The notes beneath the pieces were generated by a model. That model was given only the letters and a program-made list of their open reading frames with translations, ran no database searches and was not told where the DNA came from. From NCBI GenBank assembly GCA_012515455.1, contig JAAYYJ010000056.1:1-33360 (forward strand): a DNA stretch of 33,360 bases. Direction: 5' to 3'. Numbering within the stretch: the stretch's first letter is position 1; every line of letters begins with the position of its first letter. The stretch is from Oligosphaeraceae bacterium. GTDB lineage: Bacteria > Verrucomicrobiota > Lentisphaeria > Oligosphaerales > Oligosphaeraceae. The translations under genes were made by a program, and so were the position numbers. Below, in pieces: positions 7,494-17,377 of this stretch.

Positions 7494-8411
7494 ATGTGGG
7501 ATAACATCGGGAATATTTTTCAGATTATCATCCTGGCCCTGTTCTTCTACTTGGTCATGCGGATGCTGCGGGGGACGCCGGGGATGCTGATGCTCGGGGT
7601 GGTGGTGGTGGTCATACCATCACTGGGGCTGGCCGCCAGTTTCTTCCAGCTGGAGGTGCTGCAGTGGCTGCTGCAGAATGTCAGCGACAATCTGCCCCTG
7701 ATGCTGATTATCATCTTCCATTCGGAAATCCGGCGCCTGCTGGCATTCGTGGGACGACATCGCTTCAAGGTGTTCCAGAGGCTGCTCTCGGAAAAGAGAA
7801 AACAGCACAGCATCGACATGGTCGGGGAAATCGTAGATGCGGTCTGCGCCTTCACTGCCCGCCCCAACTGGCGCTCGCCCAAGACTCCCGGCAAGCAGAA
7901 AAACGTGCTCCAGAACACCGGTGCACTGATCGCCCTGGAGCTGGCGCCGCGGTTGAATGAGTATATCGAGAAAGGCGTGGAAATCAATGCCAAGGTCAGC
8001 AGCATGTTGCTGCAGACCATTTTTTTCAAAGGCACCCCGCTGCATGATGGCGGGGTAATTATTCGCAATGAGCAGATTGCCGCCGCGGCCTGTCAGTTCC
8101 CGCTGTCCTCGGATATCAGGAATCAGGCTGTTCACACCCGGCACAGTGCCGCGGTCGGTCTCTCTGAGCAGGTCGGAGAAGCCATCATCATTGTGGTCTC
8201 GGAGGAGACCGGCGCGGTCAGCGCGACCATCCGTCCAGGCGAACTGCAAGTCATGGATACGCCCCGGCAGCTGGATAAATTCCTGCGCGAGAAGCTGCAT
8301 ATCCTGCCGGGCGACGAGGAGCAGATCAGCCTCGGGGAAAAATTGGTCGATCAGCTGCTGCAGCTGTTTGCCAAATCCAAGGACGTCGAGCGGAGTCCGG
8401 GGCAAAAGTAG
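7494..8411 (+). CDS. cdaA: Diadenylate cyclase, CdaA type
   Basis: 305 residues making c-di-AMP from two ATP. Three hydrophobic N-terminal segments (about 6-23, 30-48, 52-75) precede the DAC domain, as in CdaA/DacA. The catalytic loop reads LHDGGVII (DGG at 185-187, where DGA is usual), and the second signature reads TRHSAAVG (216-218), where RHR is usual; the last Arg is Ser. A basic insertion of about 16-18 residues (around 123-140, with PNWRSPKTPGKQK) sits between the coupling helix and the first DAC strand. Start: a TTG at 7470 extends the frame, but AGGA at 7479-7482 fits ATG 7494. cdaR follows after 51 bases. Loss of the third RHR residue makes activity worth testing, although the fold is clear. 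Confidence 0.92.
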   Translation: MWDNIGNIFQIIILALFFYLVMRMLRGTPGMLMLGVVVVVIPSLGLAASFFQLEVLQWLLQNVSDNLPLMLIIIFHSEIRRLLAFVGRHRFKVFQRLLSEKRKQHSIDMVGEIVDAVCAFTARPNWRSPKTPGKQKNVLQNTGALIALELAPRLNEYIEKGVEINAKVSSMLLQTIFFKGTPLHDGGVIIRNEQIAAAACQFPLSSDIRNQAVHTRHSAAVGLSEQVGEAIIIVVSEETGAVSATIRPGELQVMDTPRQLDKFLREKLHILPGDEEQISLGEKLVDQLLQLFAKSKDVERSPGQK

Positions 8412-8462
8412 CCCCGGCGCGGCCGCTTTTCATCACCACAGCCACCAAAACAGTACTCCATC

Positions 8463-9569
8463 ATGAATGGGTCGGAATTAAGCAACAACCTGCGCCAATC
8501 CTGGCGGCAGCTCTGGCTGGGCATCTGCATCGATGGCTGGCGCAAATTCTTTGCCCTGCTGCTCGGGTTCATCTGCTGGTATTATATCCATAGCAGCTTC
8601 CGGGAGAAAGATAACGAGTGGCGGACCCTGACCAATGTCCCGGTCACCCTGCGGGAGCACCCGGAATTCTATCTCCCCCGGCAGGAGAACCTCAGCGTGG
8701 ATTTGAAGATCGCGGTCGAGAGTTCCGCCCGCCGGGGCAGCATTGATCCGGATGATTTCCGCCTGGAGATCAATCCCGCCCGCCTGCCTCTGACTGCACT
8801 GGAAGAGAGCAATTACCTGCAGCGGCCCTATAAGGTCATCCTGAATGTGGATGAGCATATCAAGCAGAAGCCTCCGGGGGTGAAGGTCCTGCGTTTCGAT
8901 CCCCAGGCAGTGGATATCTATTTCGACCGTCGGCTGCAAGTACAGAAGAAGGTCTATGTTACCATCCAGGGCCGCCTGCAGGAAGGCTTCGATTACCATT
9001 ATGCCTTAAGTCAGGATACCGTCACCGTCGAGGGCCCGGCCTCGGAATTGGCCGGCCTGCTGGTTATCTACAGCGAACCGCTGTTGCTCAATGACAGCAT
9101 GCAGCATGATTTCAGCACCAGACTGGGCATCACCAGCCCTGACAGCAGCAAATTCAATATCTTCCCGGACAACGTCGAGGTCACAGTCAGCATCGAGGAT
9201 AAAAAAAGCATCATCAGCCAAAAATTTCCCGCGGTGAAGTTGTCTCTGTTGTACCCCAGCCGCAGCCACCTGCGCCTGAGCAGCCCGCTGCCGGACAGCG
9301 TGGAGGTGATTCTGCGCGGGCAGCGGGAGGCGATGAACGCCCTAAAGGTGGAGCAGCTGAGTGCATTTCTGGATTTGACCCCCCTCACTGCACCGGGCAC
9401 TTATAACGATTTGCCGGTGCAATTCATCGGCATGGCCCCGGAGGTCAAGCCGTTCTTCATTAAACCGGATAAATTTGCGGTGACCCTGACCCTGGATGCC
9501 AATGCCGGGGCGGAGCCCGCTGCCCCGGCAAACCGCGCTGAAGAGGCCGCTGGCAGCAATGGCAATTGA
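8463..9569 (+). CDS. cdaR: YbbR-domain protein, CdaR-like regulator
   Basis: 368 residues. An N-terminal anchor (about residues 29-46, FALLLGFICWYY) is followed by an extracytoplasmic region with repeated beta-rich units, each with a VxVxxP-like pattern of YbbR domains, and a low-complexity Ala/Glu tail. CdaR proteins bind CdaA in the membrane and alter c-di-AMP production; the direct position after cdaA supports that role. Glycan or cell-wall sensing has been proposed for the family. The last bases overlap the miaA start (ATG at 9559). The YbbR assignment rests on length, topology and genomic position more than on any single motif. Confidence 0.78.
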   Translation: MNGSELSNNLRQSWRQLWLGICIDGWRKFFALLLGFICWYYIHSSFREKDNEWRTLTNVPVTLREHPEFYLPRQENLSVDLKIAVESSARRGSIDPDDFRLEINPARLPLTALEESNYLQRPYKVILNVDEHIKQKPPGVKVLRFDPQAVDIYFDRRLQVQKKVYVTIQGRLQEGFDYHYALSQDTVTVEGPASELAGLLVIYSEPLLLNDSMQHDFSTRLGITSPDSSKFNIFPDNVEVTVSIEDKKSIISQKFPAVKLSLLYPSRSHLRLSSPLPDSVEVILRGQREAMNALKVEQLSAFLDLTPLTAPGTYNDLPVQFIGMAPEVKPFFIKPDKFAVTLTLDANAGAEPAAPANRAEEAAGSNGN

Positions 9570-10497
9570 CCGCACTCCGTGCTTGATTGTCACAGGTCCC
9601 ACTGCGACCGGCAAGACGCGCCTGGCGGTCGCGCTGGCCCGTAAGTACCGGGGCGAGATTGTCAGTGCGGATTCCCGCCAGGTGTACCGGGGGCTGGATA
9701 TCGGCACCGGCAAGGACTTGCAGGAGTACGGCAGCGGCGACCAGCGCGTGCCGGCGCATCTGTTGGATGTGGTCAATCCGGGCGAGGAATTCCACCTCTT
9801 CCGCTTCGTCCAGCTGGCCCGGGAAGCCATCGAGGATATCAGCAGTCGCGACCGCCTGCCGGTGATTGTCGGCGGCTCGCCGCTGTATCTGCAGGCCTTG
9901 CTGGATGGCTATGCTCTGGAAGGCGCAGGACCCGACCCGGCCTGGCGCCAGGAGCTGGAGGAGCTCTCTGATGCACAACTGCTCGAGATGCTCCGGCAGC
10001 AAGCCGCGCCGGAACTGTTGGCGCGGACCGACCTGACCCAGCGCCGGCGGGTGATCCGGGCCCTTGAGATCGCCCGCAGCGGCGGCGGGAACTTCCCGCG
10101 GGAGGGTTTGCACAATACCTTGATTCTGGCACCCAAGTATCCTCGGGCAGTCTGCCATCAGCGGATCGAACTGCGCCTGGACCAGCGCCTGGCGCAGGGC
10201 CTGCCGGAGGAAGTGGAACGTTTGCATCAACAGGGACTCTCCTGGGAAAAAATGGACTGGCTGGGTCTGGAATACCGCTGCCTGGCCCAGTACTTCCAGG
10301 GGCAGCTGAGCTGGCCGGAGATGCGGCAGACGCTGCTGGCCCGCATCCGGCAGTTCTGCAAGCGCCAGGATATCTGGTTCCGGAAAATGGAGCGCGAGGG
10401 CAAGCAGATTCACTGGCTGCCCGAGGGTGATTTTGCTCTGGCCTGCCGCCTGACTGAGGAGTGGCTCTCCGGCCAGAGCGGTTTTTGTACTCGGTGA
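9559..10497 (+). CDS. miaA: tRNA dimethylallyltransferase
   Basis: 312 residues. MiaA transfers a dimethylallyl group to N6 of A37 in tRNAs that read UNN codons. The P-loop is GPTATGKT (13-20), followed by SADSRQVYRGLDIGTGK, the DxxxP-type loop HLLDVVNPG, and GGSPLYLQALLDG, all standard for the family; the RRRVIRALEI helix is also present. The frame is open from ATG 9496 inside cdaR, but those 21 residues do not belong to the family; the ATG at 9559 gives a normal N-terminus directly before the P-loop. The start overlaps the cdaR stop by 11 bases, so the genes are likely translationally coupled. No other tRNA-modification gene is adjacent. Confidence 0.95.
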   Translation: MAIDRTPCLIVTGPTATGKTRLAVALARKYRGEIVSADSRQVYRGLDIGTGKDLQEYGSGDQRVPAHLLDVVNPGEEFHLFRFVQLAREAIEDISSRDRLPVIVGGSPLYLQALLDGYALEGAGPDPAWRQELEELSDAQLLEMLRQQAAPELLARTDLTQRRRVIRALEIARSGGGNFPREGLHNTLILAPKYPRAVCHQRIELRLDQRLAQGLPEEVERLHQQGLSWEKMDWLGLEYRCLAQYFQGQLSWPEMRQTLLARIRQFCKRQDIWFRKMEREGKQIHWLPEGDFALACRLTEEWLSGQSGFCTR

Positions 10498-10540
10498 GAA
10501 TTCCTGTCGATTATCATAACAACCCAAAAGGAAAGCATCA

Positions 10541-12901
10541 ATGCTGAAAAAAATCCTGTCCTGTCTGCTGCTGTTTACGGCTGCCGGTTTCGCGCAACGC
10601 TTCCTGCCGGATTGGCAGAACGCCGCCATCATCCTGCCTGAAAAACCCAGCATCGTGCAGGGCTTTGCGGCTGAGGAGCTGCAGAAGCACCTGGCCCTGA
10701 TTGGCGGCGTGCAGCTGAAGGTCCAGCGCGGCGGCAGTGCGGCCTTCCCGCTCTTTGTCGGGACCTTGCCGCCGGACCGGGAGCAGCCGCTGGCCCAGGA
10801 GGAGGCGCTCTGGCAGAGCAACCCGCAGGGCTGCTGGTTCGTCGGCGATGACAGCCCCAGCCCGGAGTTGACCAAAAAGGTCCCCGTGGCCGCAGTCTGC
10901 CGGCTGAAAAAACTGGGCACTCTGACCGCGGTCTACGATTTCCTGGAACAGCAGTTCCAGGTGCGCTGGCTTGAACCCGGTGATGGCGGCATCGCCTTCC
11001 CTGCCGTCACCGAGCTGTCGCTGCAGGCTGGCCAGGGCGTCTGGGTGCCAGCCATTCCCAAACGGGAGCTGCGGCTGGGCATAACCCCCTTCAAGGGTTA
11101 CAACCAGGATTTGCCCGAGGCCTTCCAGCTGACTGCCGAGCAATGGGAGAAGTGGAATAACGAAGTGTCGGTCTGGAGCAAGCGCATGCGCATGGGCTCG
11201 CATCTGCCGATGCAGTATGGGCATGCGTTTACCACCTGGTGGAAAAAGTACGGCGAACAGCATCCGGAGTATTTTGCCGAGGTTAAGGGCAAGCGTGCAC
11301 CCACGCGTCCGGCGATGCCTGATACCATCAAGATGTGCGTCAGCAATCCCGGGCTGCACCTCCAGATAATCGAGAACTGGCTGGCCGGCAACCCGCGGTC
11401 GAAGTTCATCAATGTCTGCGAAAATGACTGGGGGGATTTTTGCGAATGCACAGAGTGCCGCAAGCTCGATATGCCCCCGCCGCCCGGGAAGTCCTGGGAT
11501 TATGACCTCAGTGACCGCTATCTGTATTTCGCCAACCAGGTCCAGAAGCTGGCGGCTGAGCACGACCCCGAGGTCACGGTCTGCACTTATGCTTACAGCG
11601 TGTACCGCTTCCCACCCCGGCGCGAGAAAGCCGACCCGCGCCTGATCATCGGCTTCGTACCCAGTATGTTCTCCTTCGAGGCAACCGACAAAATGTACCA
11701 GGAATGGAATGCCGCCGGCGCCCGCCAGCTGTTCCTGCGCCCCAACTGCCATCACAGCAACACCAGCCTGCCCATGGGCTTCGAGAAGCTGATGTTCGAT
11801 TTCTTCCAGCTCGGGGTCAGGAATGGCATTGTCGGCACCGACTACGACTCTATCCATAATTTCTGGGCCAATACCGGCATTGCGGATTACATCCTGGCCC
11901 GGGCCCATTGCTACCCGGAAAAATCCTTCACCGAACTGGAGGATGAGTATTATTCCGCCTACGGACCGGCTGCCCCCGAAATCCGCGAATACTACCAGTA
12001 CTGGCGCAATGAGGTCTGGGAAAAACGCCTGATGCCCAACCGCGAGGCCATCTCGGAAAAGGGCAGGTACGGAAATTTCCGGCGCGGGCTGATGTGGGAT
12101 TTGCATAAGTATTACTCGGAGCAGGATTTCGCCCTGATGGACCGCATCCTGGACCGGGCTGCCGCCCGGGGCGGCCTGAGTGCTCAAATCACGGCGCGGC
12201 TGCAGCGCCTGCGCTTGGCCAATCAGCATAATCTGCTGCTGTACAAGGCCATCACCGCACCAGTGGAGCAGAAGTTTACCCGCTCCCGCGAATTGCTGGC
12301 CTTCCGGCTGGCCAATAAGGACAACCTGAATCTTGACTGGCGCTCGCAACTGGTCCGCATCGAGCGCAGCTTCGGCGACCTGGCCGGCACCTATGCCATC
12401 TGGAATTACCGCGACTATACCGCCTTTCAGACCCTGCCCGAAAAGTGGTTCTTCAAAATCGACCCCGAAGACCAGGGGCTGAAGGAAAAATGGGAATCCA
12501 TTCCCGGTGGGCAGATCACTGCGACCTGGGAGCCGATCAAGGTAACTGCCGGCTGGGAGCAGCAGGAGGGTTCCGGTATGCATCCGAAACTGCTTGAGCT
12601 GCTGAAAGAATATGACGGCATCGGCTATTATGGCCAGACGGTTAAAATCGACCCCGCCTGGAAGGGCAAGGAGATCGCCCTGCTTTTCGGTGCAGTCGAC
12701 GAATCCTGCTGGGTCTGGGTCAACGGCAAGGTGGCCGGTGAACGGATCTACCAAGGTGGCGATGACTGGAAAGTACCCTTCGCCATCCGTATCGACCATT
12801 GTATCGATTGGGAAGCACCGCAGCAGACTGTGGTGGTGCGGGTGCATGACCGCGGCGGACAGGGCGGACTCTGGAAACCGGTGGCCGTGGTGATGAAATA
12901 A
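10541..12901 (+). CDS. Secreted DUF4838-type glycoside-hydrolase-like protein
   Basis: 786 residues with a clear signal peptide (1-18, lysines then a Leu-rich core, ending AGFA). Residues about 30-130 (AAEELQKHLALIGG, then TAVYDFLEQQFQVRWLEPG) match the N-terminal fold shared by alpha-glucuronidases and GH20 enzymes. The middle region (about 230-500) matches DUF4838, with a cluster NVCENDWGDFCECTECRK that includes a CECTEC motif probably binding metal. The C-terminal 120 residues, ending in WKPVAVVM, resemble a beta-sandwich carbohydrate-binding domain as in GH2 enzymes (VDESCWVWVNG). Such proteins are abundant in PVC and Bacteroidota glycan degraders, but their substrate is not established. 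An AGGAAAG ribosome-binding site lies a few bases before the start. It opens the glycan-oriented cluster. Confidence 0.8.
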   Translation: MLKKILSCLLLFTAAGFAQRFLPDWQNAAIILPEKPSIVQGFAAEELQKHLALIGGVQLKVQRGGSAAFPLFVGTLPPDREQPLAQEEALWQSNPQGCWFVGDDSPSPELTKKVPVAAVCRLKKLGTLTAVYDFLEQQFQVRWLEPGDGGIAFPAVTELSLQAGQGVWVPAIPKRELRLGITPFKGYNQDLPEAFQLTAEQWEKWNNEVSVWSKRMRMGSHLPMQYGHAFTTWWKKYGEQHPEYFAEVKGKRAPTRPAMPDTIKMCVSNPGLHLQIIENWLAGNPRSKFINVCENDWGDFCECTECRKLDMPPPPGKSWDYDLSDRYLYFANQVQKLAAEHDPEVTVCTYAYSVYRFPPRREKADPRLIIGFVPSMFSFEATDKMYQEWNAAGARQLFLRPNCHHSNTSLPMGFEKLMFDFFQLGVRNGIVGTDYDSIHNFWANTGIADYILARAHCYPEKSFTELEDEYYSAYGPAAPEIREYYQYWRNEVWEKRLMPNREAISEKGRYGNFRRGLMWDLHKYYSEQDFALMDRILDRAAARGGLSAQITARLQRLRLANQHNLLLYKAITAPVEQKFTRSRELLAFRLANKDNLNLDWRSQLVRIERSFGDLAGTYAIWNYRDYTAFQTLPEKWFFKIDPEDQGLKEKWESIPGGQITATWEPIKVTAGWEQQEGSGMHPKLLELLKEYDGIGYYGQTVKIDPAWKGKEIALLFGAVDESCWVWVNGKVAGERIYQGGDDWKVPFAIRIDHCIDWEAPQQTVVVRVHDRGGQGGLWKPVAVVMK

Positions 12902-12916
12902 TTCTTCGCAGGGAAA

Positions 12917-12946
12917 TGCCTGACCCCGGGACGGCTGGATCAGGCA
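12917..12946 (+). other. Intercistronic hairpin without T-tract
   Basis: TGCCTGA (12917-12923) pairs perfectly with TCAGGCA (12940-12946) across a 16-base loop, 15 bases after the DUF4838 stop. No T-run follows, so transcription may continue into the isomerase gene. Confidence 0.35.
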
Positions 12947-12974
12947 ACCGCAAACACAAAACTCAGGAGCAGAT

Positions 12975-13772
12975 ATGAAAATCGCTTTGTCGGCCTTGGT
13001 GGCCGGAAATCTTACTATGACCGAATTCCTGCAGCAGGCTAAGGACAGCGGCTATGACGCTGTGGAATTGTCATTGCGACCGGCACCGGAAGCCGCCTTG
13101 AACTTCCAGGTCAGCGACGCAAGGCTCGCAGAAATCAAACAGCAGGCTGCGGCTTTGGGACTGCAGGTGGCTTCCCTGACCATAGGCGCACCATCCGGCA
13201 ACCTCCTCCAGGCTGGACAGAGCGGCGACGAGGGCATCGCCTGGGCGGTCCGGGGCCTGGAGTGCGCAGCCAAACTCGGTGCCAAGGTCTGTCTGCATAC
13301 CCTGGGACGGCTGTCGCCGGAGCTCTATTACGAGGACGCATACCAAAATGCCATTGCCGCAGGCAAGAAGATTGCGGCCGCGGCGGAGAAAATCGGCGTC
13401 ACTTTCGCCGTTGAGTTCATCTGGAATGGCTTCCTCTTCAGCCCGCTGGAAATGCGGAATTTCCTGGACAGCATCAACAGCCCGCGAGTCGGCTTCTATT
13501 TCGACCCCGGTAATATGGCCGTCTTTCAGTTCCCGCAGCACTGGGTCCGGGCCTTGGGGCCGCGCGTCAAGCACGTCCACCTCAAAGACTGGAAGGGCAG
13601 CGCCTTGAACGGCAGCTGGACCGCACTGCTGGCTGGTGAGGTGAATTTCCCGGTGGTCATGCAGGAGCTGCGCCGGGCCGGCTACACCGGACCCTTGGTC
13701 TCGGAGGTCGCCCCGTCACTGGCGTCTTATGCCGATACGGCCAGCGCGATGCGTAAAATTGCGGCAATGTAA
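12975..13772 (+). CDS. Sugar phosphate isomerase/epimerase-like TIM-barrel protein
   Basis: 265 residues with the xylose-isomerase-like (AP endonuclease 2) TIM-barrel pattern: an N-terminal strand leading to YDAVELSL, the VCLHTLG strand, AVEFIWNG, FDPGN, KHVHLKDW and VSEVAP near the C-terminus. The Glu of AVEF, the Asp of FDPGN, the His of KHVHLKD and the Glu of VSEV are placed as the divalent-metal ligands of this family. No signal peptide, so cytoplasmic. Members interconvert keto sugars, or act on inositol, hydroxypyruvate or degradation intermediates; the substrate cannot be told. CAGGAGCAG sits just before the ATG. It follows the secreted DUF4838 enzyme and probably handles a released sugar. 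Confidence 0.85.
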   Translation: MKIALSALVAGNLTMTEFLQQAKDSGYDAVELSLRPAPEAALNFQVSDARLAEIKQQAAALGLQVASLTIGAPSGNLLQAGQSGDEGIAWAVRGLECAAKLGAKVCLHTLGRLSPELYYEDAYQNAIAAGKKIAAAAEKIGVTFAVEFIWNGFLFSPLEMRNFLDSINSPRVGFYFDPGNMAVFQFPQHWVRALGPRVKHVHLKDWKGSALNGSWTALLAGEVNFPVVMQELRRAGYTGPLVSEVAPSLASYADTASAMRKIAAM

Positions 13773-13787
13773 GTCAGAGGATAAAAT

Positions 13788-14873
13788 ATGCTCAAAATTC
13801 TCTTCCCCTTCCACGGTGCGGTCTTGAACCGCTGTCACGGACAGCAGGATGCCCGGGGGCTGACCATCGAGGTCTGCGGCACCGCCCCGATCTGCACCGA
13901 AGTCAGCGTCAACGGCCGCCCCGCCCGGCGCAAAGGCGAACTTTTCGTCGCCGAGGTCCTGCTGCAGAGCTTCACTACCGATATCACCGCCAGCTGCACC
14001 GGCGTGACCGGCCGCAGCGAGCAATCCGTTCGGGTCGTCTGGGATAAGAACTCCCACCGGCGCTACCGGGTCTCCATCGATGATAATTCATTTTTCCTGC
14101 GGGACCTCTGGCAAAAGCGCCCCAAGGACTTGTTCAGCAATCATTATCTGGCCATCCTGAAACGCCTGCATGATGAATTCGGGGCCAAGTACACCCTGAA
14201 TCTGTTCTACTCCACCCCGGAGAAGGATTTCGACCTGGCGATGATGCCGGACACCTGGAAGAATCAGTTCGCCGACAACAGCGACTGGCTGAAGATGACC
14301 TGGCACGCGAACAATGAATTCCCGGACCGGCCCTATCAGTATGCAAGCCCGGAAAAAGTCGGTGCGGATTTTGACCAGATCAAGGCCGAGGTGGTGCGCT
14401 TCGCCGGTGAGAGCTGCTTCTGCCCGCCGACTATCGTGCACTGGGGCGAGATCCTGCCCTCCGTGCTGCCGGCGCTCTATCAGCGCGGGGTGCGTGCCTT
14501 GAGCGGATACTTCAATCGCTACGAGCAGCGCTACAACGTCAGCAACGGCCTCGATGAGGTGCGCTGCCACTACCTCAACAGCCATGACGCATTGATGGAT
14601 TTCGACAGCGGCATTGTGTTCAGCCATGTCGATATCGTGGTCAACAGCACGCCTCTAGCCGAAATCGTGCCCACCCTCAGTAAAAATGTCAATGATCCGG
14701 ACAATGATGAGGTGATGGACATCCTGACCCACGAGCAGTACTTCTGGCCCTTCTATTTCAACTACATCCCTGAGCACGAGCAGCGCATGGCGGCGGCTTT
14801 CCGCTTCCTCCAGGACAACGGCTACGAGCCGGTCTGGCTGCACGAGGGGCTGCTGGGGGCCGAACGCGCCTGA
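13788..14873 (+). CDS. Polysaccharide-deacetylase-fold-like protein of unknown function
   Basis: 361 residues without a signal peptide. Residues about 10-85 look like an immunoglobulin-like N-terminal domain, ending near the VVWDKNS junction. Residues 95-330 show a NodB-like order: a start strand with the acidic pair SIDDNSFF, then MTWHANNEFPDRPY, HWGEI and a final LTHEQYFWPFYFNYIP. The Asp pair and the histidines could be metal ligands as in carbohydrate esterase family 4, but the canonical TFDDG and HxxxH motifs are not exact. I regard it as a divergent deacetylase-like or unassigned barrel, not a proven deacetylase. It sits 15 bases after the isomerase gene and is probably in the same operon. 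A conserved lineage-restricted family is likely. Confidence 0.55.
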   Translation: MLKILFPFHGAVLNRCHGQQDARGLTIEVCGTAPICTEVSVNGRPARRKGELFVAEVLLQSFTTDITASCTGVTGRSEQSVRVVWDKNSHRRYRVSIDDNSFFLRDLWQKRPKDLFSNHYLAILKRLHDEFGAKYTLNLFYSTPEKDFDLAMMPDTWKNQFADNSDWLKMTWHANNEFPDRPYQYASPEKVGADFDQIKAEVVRFAGESCFCPPTIVHWGEILPSVLPALYQRGVRALSGYFNRYEQRYNVSNGLDEVRCHYLNSHDALMDFDSGIVFSHVDIVVNSTPLAEIVPTLSKNVNDPDNDEVMDILTHEQYFWPFYFNYIPEHEQRMAAAFRFLQDNGYEPVWLHEGLLGAERA

Positions 14874-14876
14874 CCA

Positions 14877-14894
14877 CGGTCCGGCCATGGACCG
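14877..14894 (+). other. Intercistronic hairpin without T-tract
   Basis: CGGTCC (14877-14882) and GGACCG (14889-14894) pair perfectly around a 6-base loop, 3 bases after the stop of the preceding gene. There is no T-run. Confidence 0.35.
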
Positions 14895-14921
14895 GCCTGC
14901 ACCAGCCCAAAAATCTGCCGT

Positions 14922-15904
<983 letters not shown>

Positions 15905-15908
<4 letters not shown>

Positions 15909-17359
15909 ACATTGCAGACAGAGACAGCAGCGACTGGTTCAACCCGGTGCTGATCAAGGAACTGCGACAGTTCTTCCATAATCGCATCGTCCTGTCCCTG
16001 ATGGCATTGCTGCTGGTGGGCCAGTTGCTGGTGCTGCTGATGGTGCGGCTGGAACATATCAGCTCCGGGGAGCTCCCGGATGATCTCGGCAGTGCGGTTT
16101 TCACCTCCATCATCGTCGTGTTACAATTCTGTTTATTCCTGATCTGCGGCGTGGGCATAGCCCAGAGCTTCCTGCAGGAACGCCTGAACAGCGAGCTGGA
16201 TTTCTGCAAGCTGACCGCTCTTTCGCCCGCCCGCATCATCCGGGGCAAGCTGGGCAGCGCCTTGGTGCTGCTGCTGTTCATTCATGCTCTCTGTCTGCCC
16301 TTCGTGGTCATTGCTTATTTTTTGCGCGGCATTGCCATCCTGCAAATGCTGCAAGTGGTGGTGCTGCTGCTGCCCATGACTTTGGCGTTGGTATTTTCGT
16401 CCGTGCTGGTCGGTGCGATAGGAAAGAAAGGGGTAATTTATTTTCTGGCCTTCGGCGGAATATACTACATATCAATGCTGGTGATGGTGTTGAATGACAA
16501 CCGGTTCTGGAGCCAGGGGATGGATATGGCCGAGTGGCTGATGGTGGTCGTCATACCACTGTTCTGGAGCGGCCTCTGCTATGTGCTCAGCGTGGCTGCC
16601 ATCAGCCATCCCATGGCCAACCGGATGTTCCCGGCCAGAATTTATCTCCTGGCGATGCTCGTGCTCAGCCCCGCTGCCGTCGCCGGCCTGGCGGCTCTGA
16701 TCGATGAGCATGTCCTCGATAGCCTGAAAATCGGCTTCAGCATCACCGCAGCCTGGGTGGTGGTGATTCTCGCCCTGCTGGCGGCCTGCGAGCGCTCGCG
16801 GCCCAGCCTGCACCTCCAGAGCAAGTGCCCGCGGCATGTACTGTTGCGCGGGGGCTTCTTCCTGCTCTCCAGCGGTTCCGGCGGGGGAATACTGCTGGCA
16901 GCGCTGCTGCTGCTGTCCCTGCTCGGCTGCCCGCTGGCTCTGTCCAGCAGCAATACTGACTGGTATGAAATCCTGTGGAACTTTACCAATATTGCGATTT
17001 ATATGCTGTGCTATGCGGCCTTGGCAGTTTTTCTGCACGAACTTATGCCCCGCTTTTCTGGTCTGGCCTGGCTGAGCCTTATTCTGGTCGTGATGCTGCT
17101 GCTGCCGGCTGTAATCAGCGCCTTTACCAGTACCTTAGCGGCCCCCAGGCTGGATTATCTCACAATTACTTCTCCTTTCTATTCTCCAGGCAACACTGGG
17201 ATTTATTCTGCCTCTGCTTTGTCCGCCCTGGTGGCCTATAGCCACAGCCTGCCCTTCGCTGCTGCAGCCTTGCTGCTGGCCAGCCCAGCCATCTTCCGGC
17301 AATGGCAGGCCTTGGCACCGAAAAGCACTGCCGCGGAAAATCCATCGTCATTACCTTGA
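15905..17359 (+). CDS. ABC-2-type membrane permease subunit
   Basis: 484 residues, beginning with an amphipathic segment (WFNPVLIKELRQFF), typical of ABC-2 permeases, followed by at least ten hydrophobic segments. The frame is open back to 15776 inside the ATPase gene, but the ATG at 15905 overlaps the ATPase stop and gives the normal N-terminus. Together they form an exporter of unknown cargo. The pattern of membrane-spanning segments and the NPVLxKEL start support the family; no substrate-specific motif is seen. A GH20-like gene follows 18 bases after the stop, but whether the exporter serves glycan metabolism is not shown. Confidence 0.85.
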
Positions 17360-17377
17360 CCGAACTTGAGGAATACC

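Noticed and set aside
9460..10920. A 486-codon open frame antisense to miaA and the DUF4838 start
   Set aside because: It crosses two well-supported genes on the opposite strand and has no recognisable motif.
10538..12847. A 769-codon open frame antisense to the DUF4838 gene
   Set aside because: It mirrors the real gene codon by codon through GC-rich third positions, has low-complexity composition, and no family motif or ribosome-binding site; a shadow frame.
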